Positions 1 through 6,412 of a stretch of 14,337 nt of DNA are shown here, one piece after another (positions within the stretch are counted from its first letter, which is position 1; every line of letters begins with the position of its first letter). The stretch lies in NCBI GenBank assembly GCA_900557635.1, contig USTB01000005.1, positions 1 to 14,337 on the forward strand, read 5' to 3'. The notes beneath the pieces are model-generated. The model was not told where the DNA came from, searched no databases, and saw nothing but the letters and a program-made list of their open reading frames with translations. The stretch is from an uncultured Eubacteriales bacterium (GTDB lineage: Bacteria > Bacillota_A > Clostridia > Oscillospirales > CAG-272). The translations under genes were made by a program, and so were the position numbers.

Positions 1-748
1 CCGATGCGGTCATATATGCCTTTTCTGCGGGTACAGCGGCAGTGGAGGAGTAGATTTCCTGACCCTGTGCATTGGTGGCGTTGCCGGAACCGGTAGCCTC
101 GGTGCTCTTGAACTTCAGGAAGGTCTGACCCTTGCCCCAGTCAGCGGCGGAACCGCCGGTGGAGTTACCGAGGTCGGTCTTCTTATCGTCTTTGTTCCAA
201 TAGATCCAGTGGAAGCCGAATTCCTTGCCCGAGCCGAGGTTGGACTTAAGCTCGGCGGTCAGAGCGATACGGATCTCGGCGAAGTGATACTTGGACTCGG
301 TGTTGGTGCCGACCACTGCCTGACAGTTGCTCGGATCGAACATTGCTTCATCTGCTTCAATCGAACCGTTCTCATTGGCAAAGGTGACACTGACCGTCTT
401 CAGCACACTGTTGATGTTGAACATGATGGCAATGCAGTCCTCGTTGCACAGCGTGTCGTTATCCCAAACCACGGCATACATGTAGAGGTAATCCTTATCC
501 CAGAGGAAATAAGCTTTGCCGTTGTTGATCACCTCAGTGCCTGCGGGTGCGCTGGAACCGAGGTTGCCGGTCACGTTGCCGTTTTCGCCGAGCATGACCA
601 CCTGGGAATCGAGATAGAGGTTATCCAGTTTACCGTCCAGGGTAGGGGTGCCTTTCTTGATTTCAATTCTCGGAGAAGCGGCGGAAACCGACAGAGTCAG
701 TGCAACCAACGACGCCAAGAGGAGGAGAATAGCTGTTAATTTTTTCAT
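1..748 (-). CDS. Secreted CBM9/DOMON-like domain protein, C-terminus beyond the window
   Basis: This frame stays open from an ATG at 748 to the left edge, giving at least 249 residues without a stop. Residues 1-24 form a signal peptide (MKK, a Leu/Ala-rich core, then VSAA), so the protein is exported. After it comes TPTLDGKLDNLYLDS at residues 34-48, and later YFLWDKDYLYMYAVVWDND. This P-x-hDG-x-hD start followed by a W-D-x-xYLY strand is typical of family 9 carbohydrate-binding or DOMON-like beta-sandwich modules. The domain seems to fill residues 30 to about 215, followed by a Ser/Thr/Gly-rich stretch that may be a linker. An AGAAAGGA ribosome binding site lies 7 nt before the ATG. Binding of a glycan is inferred from the fold only. 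The missing C-terminus may carry a catalytic or anchoring domain, so the whole protein cannot be named. Confidence 0.8.
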   Translation of the reverse strand, partial: MKKLTAILLLLASLVALTLSVSAASPRIEIKKGTPTLDGKLDNLYLDSQVVMLGENGNVTGNLGSSAPAGTEVINNGKAYFLWDKDYLYMYAVVWDNDTLCNEDCIAIMFNINSVLKTVSVTFANENGSIEADEAMFDPSNCQAVVGTNTESKYHFAEIRIALTAELKSNLGSGKEFGFHWIYWNKDDKKTDLGNSTGGSAADWGKGQTFLKFKSTEATGSGNATNAQGQEIYSSTAAVPAEKAYMTAS

Positions 749-793
749 AGTGGTATCCTTTCTGGTTCATATGTACCCAAACTAGCTATGTTC

Positions 794-822
794 ATCCTAT
801 CACATTCCTTGATTTTTGTCAA
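794..822 (-). promoter_or_regulatory. Sigma-A promoter with extended -10 for the CBM9-like gene
   Basis: On the minus strand TTGACA (822-817) is separated by 17 nt from TAGGAT (799-794). The -10 box is preceded by TGA, so it reads as an extended -10 (TGnTAnnnT). The start site should fall near 787, leaving a leader of about 40 nt. Both boxes and the spacer are near consensus, so strong expression is expected. Confidence 0.85.
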
Positions 823-899
823 GACCACAAGTCAAAAATATTTGCTTTCGTAAATTTTCCCATTTTCGGAGACGCGCAAATGTGCACATTGACAAAATA

Positions 900-935
900 A
901 CGGAAAATTCGACCCGCGTTCCCGCAGGTCGAATT
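900..935 (-). terminator. Rho-independent terminator after the metal-export operon
   Basis: Read on the minus strand, 935-923 pairs with 918-906 in a 13-bp stem with one G-U pair, closed by a GGAA tetraloop (922-919). The stem ends in AATT and is followed by TTCCGTTATTTTG, an interrupted T-rich tail. It lies about 20 nt after the ATPase stop codon. The tail is weaker than the stem, so termination may be partial. Confidence 0.65.
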
Positions 936-955
936 CCGTGCATAGATTATGTGTC

Positions 956-2821
956 TTATTGTGCATCCTTCATTGCGTCGTAGCGCATCACGCGCATGGC
1001 GTTGAGGATCGCCAGGACCGACACGCCGACATCGGCAAATACCGCGCTCCACATTCCCGCAAGACCGAGAGCGCTCAATATCAGGATCGCCGCCTTTACC
1101 GTCAGCGCGAACACGATATTCTGCTTTGCCACGCGGATGGTCTTGTGCGCAATGCGCACGGCGCGAACCAGCGCCTCGGGATCGTCGTTCATCAGAACGA
1201 CGTCCGCCGCTTCGATTGCGGCATCCGAGCCCATGGCGCCCATGGCGACACCCACATCGGCACGGGACAGAACCGGTGCATCGTTAATGCCGTCGCCCAC
1301 ATAGACCGTAGCACCCTCCGCCGTTTTCATCAGCGCCTCCGCCTTTTCCAGCTTATCGCCGGGGAGCAGACCTGCCTCAAACGCGTCCAGATTCAGTTCG
1401 CTTGCAACCTTTTCCGCGCTTTCAGGACGGTCGCCCGTCAGCATAACGGCGCGCGCACCGGTGCGGTGCAGTTCCCGAATGCAGTCCGGCGCGGACGGCT
1501 TCACAGTATCATTGACCAAGATATAACCGAGATATTTACCGTCAAGCGATACATGTACTGCGGTGCCGACGTTATCCGGCTGATCGGCGGTCAGTCCGTT
1601 CGATGCCATCATGCGGGCATTGCCCACGCAGACCTCGTGCCCGTTGACCGTGACGCGGATACCGTGTCCCGCGATCTCCCGAAAGTCCCGAACCTCAGCT
1701 TCACGGCACGCCTCGCCGACGCTCTCGCGCAGGCAACGTGCAATGGGATGCAGAGAATCCCGCTCGGCGGCACCCGCCCAGAAGAGCAGATCGTCCTTGT
1801 TGCCCTCCTTTGCATGTACCTCGGTCACGGAAAACGTGCCGCGGGTCAGGGTTCCGGTCTTATCGAACAGGAACAGCTTTGCCTGCGCCAAGGTCTCCAT
1901 ATACTGGGAGCCTTTGATCAGCACGCCCTGTGCGGACGCCGAGCCGATCCCGCCGAAGAAGGACAGCGGCACCGAAATGACCAGTGCGCAGGGGCATGAC
2001 ACCACCAAAAAGATGAGTGCGCGGTGGATCCAGCTCCACCAGTCGCCGACAAAGATCGGAGGAATGATCGCCAAAAGGACGGCGCCGCCGACCACGGCAG
2101 GCGTATAGATGCGCGCAAAGCGCGTGATGAATTTCTCGCTCTTGGATTTTACGGACGAAGCGTTTTCCACAAGCTCCATGATCTTGGACGCCGTGGATTC
2201 GCCCGCGGGCTTGGTCGCACGGATGCGGAGCGTGCCTGTCAGGTTGACGCACCCACTGCACACGGCATCCCCCGCGAACACGTCGCGCGGCAGGGATTCG
2301 CCCGTCAGCGCGGCGGTATCCAGAGAGGACACACCCTCCGTGATCTCGCCGTCAAGCGGAATCTTTTCACCCGGGCGCACAAGGAACATGTCGCCGACCG
2401 AGACCTCGTCGGTCAGTACCGTTTTCACCTCGTCGCCGCAGATCAGGTTTGCGGAATCGGGACAGATGTCCATAAGGGAAGCGACCGATTTACGGCTGCG
2501 TCCCACCGCATAGCTCTCGAACAGGTTGCCGACCTGATAGAAGAGCATGACCGCCGTGCCCTCCATGCCCTCGCCGCAGGCAAATGCGCCGATGGAAGCT
2601 ACGGTCATGAGGAAGTTTTCGTCCAGAAAGTTGCCCGAGCCGATCTTTCGCACCGTATCCCAAAGAACGTCATACCCGAGAACCGCATACGGAATCAGAT
2701 ACAAAAGACTGCCGAGCCACGACGGCATATCGCCGAAAATCTTGCAGATCACCCACACCGCGACCGCGATCACGGCGCTGATGATGATTTTCCGCAGTGT
2801 TCTCTTCTGCTTGCCTGTCAT
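956..2821 (-). CDS. Zn/Cd/Pb-exporting P1B-type ATPase (ZntA/CadA type), no N-terminal HMA domain
   Basis: This 621-residue membrane protein has the full P-type ATPase core. TGES lies at 173-176 (actuator), CPC at 276-278 in a transmembrane helix, DKTGTLT at 320-326 with D320 the phosphorylated aspartate, HP at 358-359 (the P1B signature), and GDGIND at 509-514. The last membrane helices contain K576 and D597 in contexts matching the Lys/Asp pair of ZntA, which points to the P1B-2 group that exports Zn2+, Cd2+ or Pb2+. ZntA and CadA have about 700-730 residues because they begin with a metal-binding HMA domain. Here that domain is the preceding gene, whose TGA overlaps this ATG (ATGA, 2821-2818), so translation is probably coupled. 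Metal specificity is inferred from residues; zinc is favoured because of the sensor upstream. Confidence 0.95.
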   Translation of the reverse strand: MTGKQKRTLRKIIISAVIAVAVWVICKIFGDMPSWLGSLLYLIPYAVLGYDVLWDTVRKIGSGNFLDENFLMTVASIGAFACGEGMEGTAVMLFYQVGNLFESYAVGRSRKSVASLMDICPDSANLICGDEVKTVLTDEVSVGDMFLVRPGEKIPLDGEITEGVSSLDTAALTGESLPRDVFAGDAVCSGCVNLTGTLRIRATKPAGESTASKIMELVENASSVKSKSEKFITRFARIYTPAVVGGAVLLAIIPPIFVGDWWSWIHRALIFLVVSCPCALVISVPLSFFGGIGSASAQGVLIKGSQYMETLAQAKLFLFDKTGTLTRGTFSVTEVHAKEGNKDDLLFWAGAAERDSLHPIARCLRESVGEACREAEVRDFREIAGHGIRVTVNGHEVCVGNARMMASNGLTADQPDNVGTAVHVSLDGKYLGYILVNDTVKPSAPDCIRELHRTGARAVMLTGDRPESAEKVASELNLDAFEAGLLPGDKLEKAEALMKTAEGATVYVGDGINDAPVLSRADVGVAMGAMGSDAAIEAADVVLMNDDPEALVRAVRIAHKTIRVAKQNIVFALTVKAAILILSALGLAGMWSAVFADVGVSVLAILNAMRVMRYDAMKDAQ

Positions 2822-3039
2822 TTTACATGAATGACGCAGTCAGGCTCCACGCGCCGGCATACGCGAACAGCCTCCGCCACCACAGCATCCCACTTCCCGT
2901 CCTCTGCCTCCAGCGTCATCTTCTGCGCCAAAAAGCTGATGTTCACCGAAATGACACCGTCAATCTTGGAAACGGCATCCTCCATTTTTGCCGCGCAGTT
3001 TGCGCAATCGAGATCCTCTAATTTGAATACTTTTTTCAT
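2818..3039 (-). CDS. Stand-alone HMA heavy-metal-binding protein
   Basis: This 73-residue protein is a single HMA (ferredoxin-like, beta-alpha-beta-beta-alpha-beta) domain. Its metal site is LDCANCAAKM, with Cys12 and Cys15 forming the CxxC pair, followed by the usual IDGVISVNISFLAQKMTLE strand pattern. There is no signal peptide, so it acts in the cytoplasm, probably passing metal to the ATPase whose gene overlaps its stop by 4 nt. It takes the place of the N-terminal domain found in ZntA. The ribosome binding site AGAAAGGGG lies about 12 nt before the ATG, which is rather far and may lower its translation. The gap to the sensor gene upstream is only 26 nt, so the three genes form one operon. 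Confidence 0.92.
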   Translation of the reverse strand: MKKVFKLEDLDCANCAAKMEDAVSKIDGVISVNISFLAQKMTLEAEDGKWDAVVAEAVRVCRRVEPDCVIHVK

Positions 3040-3065
3040 TATAATGTGTATCCCCTTTCTGCGGA

Positions 3066-3419
3066 TTATTCATTGACGTGTTCCAGACCCTGACGAATCA
3101 TGGAATGCACATGGTCGTCCGCCGGTGCATAAAACACGGTTTTTCCCTGACGGCGGCATTTGACCAATCTGGACTGCTTCAGAATGCGAAGCTGATGGGA
3201 AATGGCGGACATGCTCATATCGCACAGGCGGGAAAGATCGCCCACGCTCATCTCCGACTTGGAAAGCGCAAACAGAATCCGTACCCGCGTGGAATCGGCA
3301 AACAGCTTGAACAGATCCGCAACGCAGTACAGCTCCTCATCGGACGGCATGGAGGACTCGATCTCGTCCAGCTCCTTGCCCGTCAGATGCTGAAAGCCCG
3401 ATGACAGTTCCGGTCCCAT
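3066..3419 (-). CDS. ArsR/SmtB-family zinc-responsive repressor
   Basis: A small winged-helix repressor of the ArsR/SmtB family. The core runs LFKLFADSTRVRILFAL, then MSVGDLSRLCDMSMSAISHQL (helix-turn-helix), then VKCRRQGKTVFYAPAD (wing). The last helix is DDHVHSMIRQGLEHVNE. Its D, H, H and E fall at relative positions 1, 3, 14 and 17, the same as SmtB D104, H106, H117 and E120, so the alpha-5 zinc site is complete. The alpha-3 cysteine of SmtB (ELCVGDL) is Met here (EMSVGDL), so a CadC-type thiolate site is not expected. The ATG at 3419 gives 117 residues and has GGGGG ending 8 nt upstream. An in-frame GTG at 3437 would add six residues but lies inside the operator and only about 16 nt after the predicted transcription start. 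It should repress its own operon until zinc binds. Confidence 0.93.
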   Translation of the reverse strand: MGPELSSGFQHLTGKELDEIESSMPSDEELYCVADLFKLFADSTRVRILFALSKSEMSVGDLSRLCDMSMSAISHQLRILKQSRLVKCRRQGKTVFYAPADDHVHSMIRQGLEHVNE

Positions 3420-3422
3420 ATT

Positions 3423-3432
3423 CCTCACCCCC
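3423..3432 (-). promoter_or_regulatory. Ribosome binding site that selects the ATG at 3419
   Basis: On the minus strand GGGGGTGAGG lies directly before AAT-ATG. It matches the GGTGA part of the anti-Shine-Dalgarno complement and has an 8-nt spacing from GGGGG to the ATG at 3419. No comparable sequence precedes the upstream GTG at 3437, which argues for the shorter repressor. Confidence 0.7.
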
Positions 3433-3458
3433 AACACTTGAATCGTTGTTCATGTGTT
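3433..3458. promoter_or_regulatory. 12-2-12 ArsR/SmtB-type operator
   Basis: On the plus strand AACACTTGAATC (3433-3444), GT, and TGTTCATGTGTT (3447-3458) form an imperfect inverted repeat with 9 of 12 positions paired. The layout matches the 12-2-12 operators bound by SmtB/CzrA-type repressors, including the TGAA...TTCA core. It lies just downstream of the -10 box and covers the predicted transcription start, so bound repressor would block initiation. Confidence 0.8.
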
Positions 3459-3459
3459 T

Positions 3460-3488
3460 ATTATATCAAGCGTTCACCTGTTTGTCAA
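3460..3488 (-). promoter_or_regulatory. Consensus sigma-A promoter of the metal operon
   Basis: TTGACA (3488-3483), a 17-nt spacer and TATAAT (3465-3460) on the minus strand are a perfect sigma-A promoter. TGA before the -10 box also makes it an extended -10. The start site should be near 3453, within the 12-2-12 repeat. A perfect promoter kept off by a repressor is typical of metal-resistance operons. Confidence 0.93.
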
Positions 3489-3505
3489 GAGGAAAATCGC
3501 GTTTT

Positions 3506-3569
3506 CCGCAAAAAATACAGAAATTTTGCGGACAACATTTATCTGCGGCATATTTCTCATATATATGAG
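3506..3569. repeat. Two perfect inverted repeats in the divergent intergenic region
   Basis: CCGCAAAA (3506-3513) pairs with TTTTGCGG (3524-3531) around a 10-nt loop. CTCATATATATGAG (3556-3569) is a perfect 14-nt palindrome. Both lie between the metal-operon promoter and yunB. They could be regulator sites for yunB or simply AT-rich chance repeats; no matching regulator is recognised. Confidence 0.4.
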
Positions 3570-3624
3570 GGGGCAGAAGCCGCGCGATTGCGGCATTCGT
3601 GCCGACTCGGAGGAGGAGATGATC

Positions 3625-4299
3625 ATGAGATACGGCAACCGGATCACGGCGCGATTCGGCATACACAAGCGGCGGCTGATGCGAAGCATGCGCCGGCAAT
3701 TCCGCCGCATCTCATTCGGACGGCGCGTTTTTGCCGTCATTTTCACCGTTTTCACCGTCATGGGGCTGATCTGGCTGAACCGAAAAGCCACGCCCATTCT
3801 GTTCGGACTTGCGGAAAGCGGCGCGCAGGGCTTACTGAATTCCTGCATCGAACAGGTCACGCGGGAGATCAGCGCCGGAGACATCCTGCACACCGTGACC
3901 GACGGAGAGGGGCGCATCCTGTCGGTCAGTGTAGACGCAGACCGCATGAACCGCTATCAGGCAAGGATCGGAGAAGCCATGCAGAGGGCATTGGAAGCGC
4001 GCGGCTCTTATCGGATGAAGATTCCCGTCGGCACGCTGACCGGTGCGGCGATCCTGTCGGGAAGAGGTCCGCGCGTGTCGGTGCGTCTTTCGCCCACGGG
4101 CGCCGTATCAACCGAAGCCAGAAGCACCTTCACCTCCGCCGGCATCAACCAGACCTGTCACCGCATCGATCTCACCGTCACCGCCAACATCACGGTTTTC
4201 CTGCCCGACGGACAAAGCAGGACCTTCACCCTGCTCTCGTCCTTCTGCGCCGCCGAGACCGTGATCGTGGGGACTGTCCCCGCGCGGGTGTACCGCTGA
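3625..4299 (+). CDS. yunB: Sporulation protein YunB
   Basis: A 224-residue protein with a basic N-terminus rich in Arg, one transmembrane helix at about residues 35-52, and an extracytoplasmic remainder. The diagnostic stretches are GTLTGAAILSGRGPRVSVRL (136-155), SAGINQT (171-177) followed by xHRIDL, and AETVIVGTVP near the end. These match the YunB family as I remember it (IPLGSLTG, GKGP, SAGINQTRHRIYL, AETVIVG.VP). YunB is a mother-cell sporulation protein under sigma-E in Bacillus subtilis, 254 residues long, so this one is slightly short at the N-terminus. AGGAGG (3611-3616) lies 8 nt before the ATG at 3625; an ATG at 3619 would add two residues. It is divergent from the metal operon and has no operon partner. 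It indicates a spore-forming lineage. Confidence 0.88.
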   Translation: MRYGNRITARFGIHKRRLMRSMRRQFRRISFGRRVFAVIFTVFTVMGLIWLNRKATPILFGLAESGAQGLLNSCIEQVTREISAGDILHTVTDGEGRILSVSVDADRMNRYQARIGEAMQRALEARGSYRMKIPVGTLTGAAILSGRGPRVSVRLSPTGAVSTEARSTFTSAGINQTCHRIDLTVTANITVFLPDGQSRTFTLLSSFCAAETVIVGTVPARVYR

Positions 4300-4363
4300 C
4301 GGCGGCAGACCTCCCGAGCGACACCGAAAAACGCGGAATTATGCATCCTTGTAAAAATAGCTC

Positions 4364-4392
4364 TTGCAATCGGAGCGGTTTTCGTATATAAT
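4364..4392 (+). promoter_or_regulatory. Sigma-A promoter for the GH92/beta-helix operon
   Basis: TTGCAA (4364-4369), a 17-nt spacer and TATAAT (4387-4392) fit a vegetative promoter. The start site should be near 4399, giving a leader of about 33 nt. No clear catabolite-response element or LacI-type operator is visible around it. Confidence 0.85.
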
Positions 4393-4431
4393 AGAGGAAA
4401 TCAATGACCCATTTCGGAGAGTGTACTGAAC

Positions 4432-6402
4432 ATGAAAAAAATACCACTGGTCAATATCCGGCAAGGCTCCCATTCCGATGTCCGTTTTTCGCACGGAAAC
4501 ACCCTGCCCCTCACTCAAATGCCCTTCGGCATGATCTCCTTTGCCCCCCAGACGCGGGTCATGGGAACATGGTTCTTCCAGCCCGATGCGCACTGTCTTG
4601 AGGGCGTGCGCATCACACATCAGCCGAGTCCGTGGATCGGCGATCACGGACCTATCCTCATGACCCCCGATTCGGGATCGGTGCAGAACCGCTTCGACGA
4701 CGCCGTATCGTCCTACCGTCCCGAGGAGGCAGTCCTGCGTCCCGACTACATCAAGCTGAATTTCATGCGTCCGCGCGTCACCTTTGAGCTGACCCCGGGC
4801 GAGCGCGGCGCCGCCGTCCGTCTGCACTACGAGCAGGACAAAACGCCGTATCTGTCCCTGTTCCCCCTCATGGGCAAGACCGGATATCAGCTCGATGCGC
4901 CCCACGATACCCTGTATGTGTTCACCGACGGATGCGCACTCGGACGCGCCGTCAACTTCAAGGCGTACTATGTGCTTCAGTTCCCCGAAGGAACGATCGA
5001 CTACGAAAAGACCAAAATCGTCAACAAGAATCCGAGCACCGAAGCCACCCTGCATCTGGCATTCCTGAAAAAGGATGTGGAATTCAAGATCGGCTCCTCC
5101 TTCATCGATAACGGTCTGTGCTGTCACGTCATCGAGAGCGAAATGACGGGCACCTTTGAGGAGATCCGTCAGCGCGCCGAGGATGCGTGGGAGGAGGTGC
5201 TCTCCCGCATCGAGATCGAGGCGCAGGACGAGCGTCAGCTACGCACCTTCTATTCGTGCATGTACCGCATCTTCCTGTATCCGCACAAGGCATATGAGCA
5301 CGACTGGGACGGCACGGTGATCCACTATTCGCCGTGCGACGGCAGACGTCGGCGCGGCGTGCGCTACACCGACAACGGCTTCTGGGACACCTATCGGACG
5401 GTCTATCCCCTGCTCTCCCTGATCGCACCCAAGGAATATGAGGAAATCCTGCGCGGCTTTGTGGTCGACTACACGGACGGCGGATGGCTTCCGCGCTGGC
5501 CGTCCATCGGCGAGGTGGGTTGTATGCCCAGCACCCTCATCGACGCCGTGATCGCCGACGCCGCAGTGAAGGGGATCGGCGACCGTGCGCTGTGGGAGGA
5601 GGCATACCGCGGCATGCTCCGCCACGCGAACCACGAATGCGAGGACAAGCGCTTCGGCAGAAACGGCGCGCTTGCCTATCTGAAATACGGATATGTGCCG
5701 CGCGACCTCGAAAAGGAAAGCGTCAACCTGACGCTGGACGCCGCCTACGGCGATTTCTGCATCGCGCAGGTCGCACAGGTGCTCGGCGACACCGAGACCG
5801 AGCGGGAATACCGCCGCCGTGCGCAGAACTACCGCAATCTGTTCGACCCCGCGACGGGTTTCATGCGCGGCAAAGACCAAAAGGGCGAAACGGCGCCCGA
5901 CTTTGACCCCTTCTCCTGGGGCGGCGAATACACCGAGGGCAGTGCATGGCAGTCCTCCTTTGCAGTCCCGCATGACATCGAGGGCTTGGCTGAGCTGTAC
6001 GGCGGCAAGGAAGGCCTACTGCACAAGCTGGACGAGCTGTTTGCCGCACCGCCGTATTTTGCCGTAGGCGGCTACGGTCACGAAATTCACGAAATGACCG
6101 AAATGGCAGCAGTGGACTTCGGGCAGTGCGCCATCTCCAATCAGCCCAGCTTCCATATTCCCTACTTATATGCCTGCCTCGGACATCCGGAAAAGTCGCA
6201 CTACTGGGTCAAGCGCATGTGCAATGAGCTGTTCGACGATTCGCCGGACGGCTTCCCCGGCGACGAGGACAACGGCACCATGGCGGCATGGTATGTCTTT
6301 TCCTGCCTCGGCATGTATCCCATCTGCCCGGGCAAGGATGAATATGTCAGAATCCCCAAGCTCGTGCGCCGCGCCTCCCTGTGCGGCAAAGAACTGAATT
6401 GA
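4432..6402 (+). CDS. GH92 alpha-mannosidase, probably cytoplasmic, exo-alpha-1,2 type
   Basis: A 656-residue glycoside hydrolase family 92 enzyme, an inverting, Ca2+-dependent exo-mannosidase family. The N-terminal beta-sandwich is marked by NTLPLTQMPFGMISFAPQT and EGVRITHQPSPWIGDHG. The (alpha/alpha)6 barrel is marked by FWDTYRTVYPLL, YTDGGWLPRWPSIGEVGCM, YTEGSAWQ, GHEIHEMTEM and GDEDNG. Spacing lets E502 (in YTEG), D611 and D613 align with the catalytic E533, D642 and D644 of Bt3990, and H553-E554 with its H584-E585 pair linked to alpha-1,2 specificity; these numbers are from memory. There is no signal peptide, unlike Bacteroidetes members, so import of oligosaccharides is implied. The protein stops soon after GKDEYV, while the family usually continues about 40-60 residues, so the last beta-strands look short. 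GGAGA lies 11 nt before the ATG. The next gene starts 10 nt after the stop. Confidence 0.93.
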   Translation: MKKIPLVNIRQGSHSDVRFSHGNTLPLTQMPFGMISFAPQTRVMGTWFFQPDAHCLEGVRITHQPSPWIGDHGPILMTPDSGSVQNRFDDAVSSYRPEEAVLRPDYIKLNFMRPRVTFELTPGERGAAVRLHYEQDKTPYLSLFPLMGKTGYQLDAPHDTLYVFTDGCALGRAVNFKAYYVLQFPEGTIDYEKTKIVNKNPSTEATLHLAFLKKDVEFKIGSSFIDNGLCCHVIESEMTGTFEEIRQRAEDAWEEVLSRIEIEAQDERQLRTFYSCMYRIFLYPHKAYEHDWDGTVIHYSPCDGRRRRGVRYTDNGFWDTYRTVYPLLSLIAPKEYEEILRGFVVDYTDGGWLPRWPSIGEVGCMPSTLIDAVIADAAVKGIGDRALWEEAYRGMLRHANHECEDKRFGRNGALAYLKYGYVPRDLEKESVNLTLDAAYGDFCIAQVAQVLGDTETEREYRRRAQNYRNLFDPATGFMRGKDQKGETAPDFDPFSWGGEYTEGSAWQSSFAVPHDIEGLAELYGGKEGLLHKLDELFAAPPYFAVGGYGHEIHEMTEMAAVDFGQCAISNQPSFHIPYLYACLGHPEKSHYWVKRMCNELFDDSPDGFPGDEDNGTMAAWYVFSCLGMYPICPGKDEYVRIPKLVRRASLCGKELN

Positions 6403-6412
6403 GGTTACAAAT

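Noticed and set aside
938..1999. Long plus-strand ORF opposite the P-type ATPase
   Set aside because: It lies wholly antisense to a well-supported gene, is rich in His/Arg/Gly/Ala as expected from a mirrored GC-rich frame, and shows no ribosome binding site or domain.
3541..3580. Sigma-E promoter for yunB
   Set aside because: GCATATT at 3548-3554 is a perfect -35 match, but nothing like CATACAnT lies 13-15 nt downstream. CATATATA at 3558 has no good -35 box. It is left unannotated.
4339..5127. Minus-strand ORF opposite the start of the GH92 gene
   Set aside because: It is antisense to a motif-rich enzyme, covers the sigma-A promoter of that enzyme, and has no recognisable domain.
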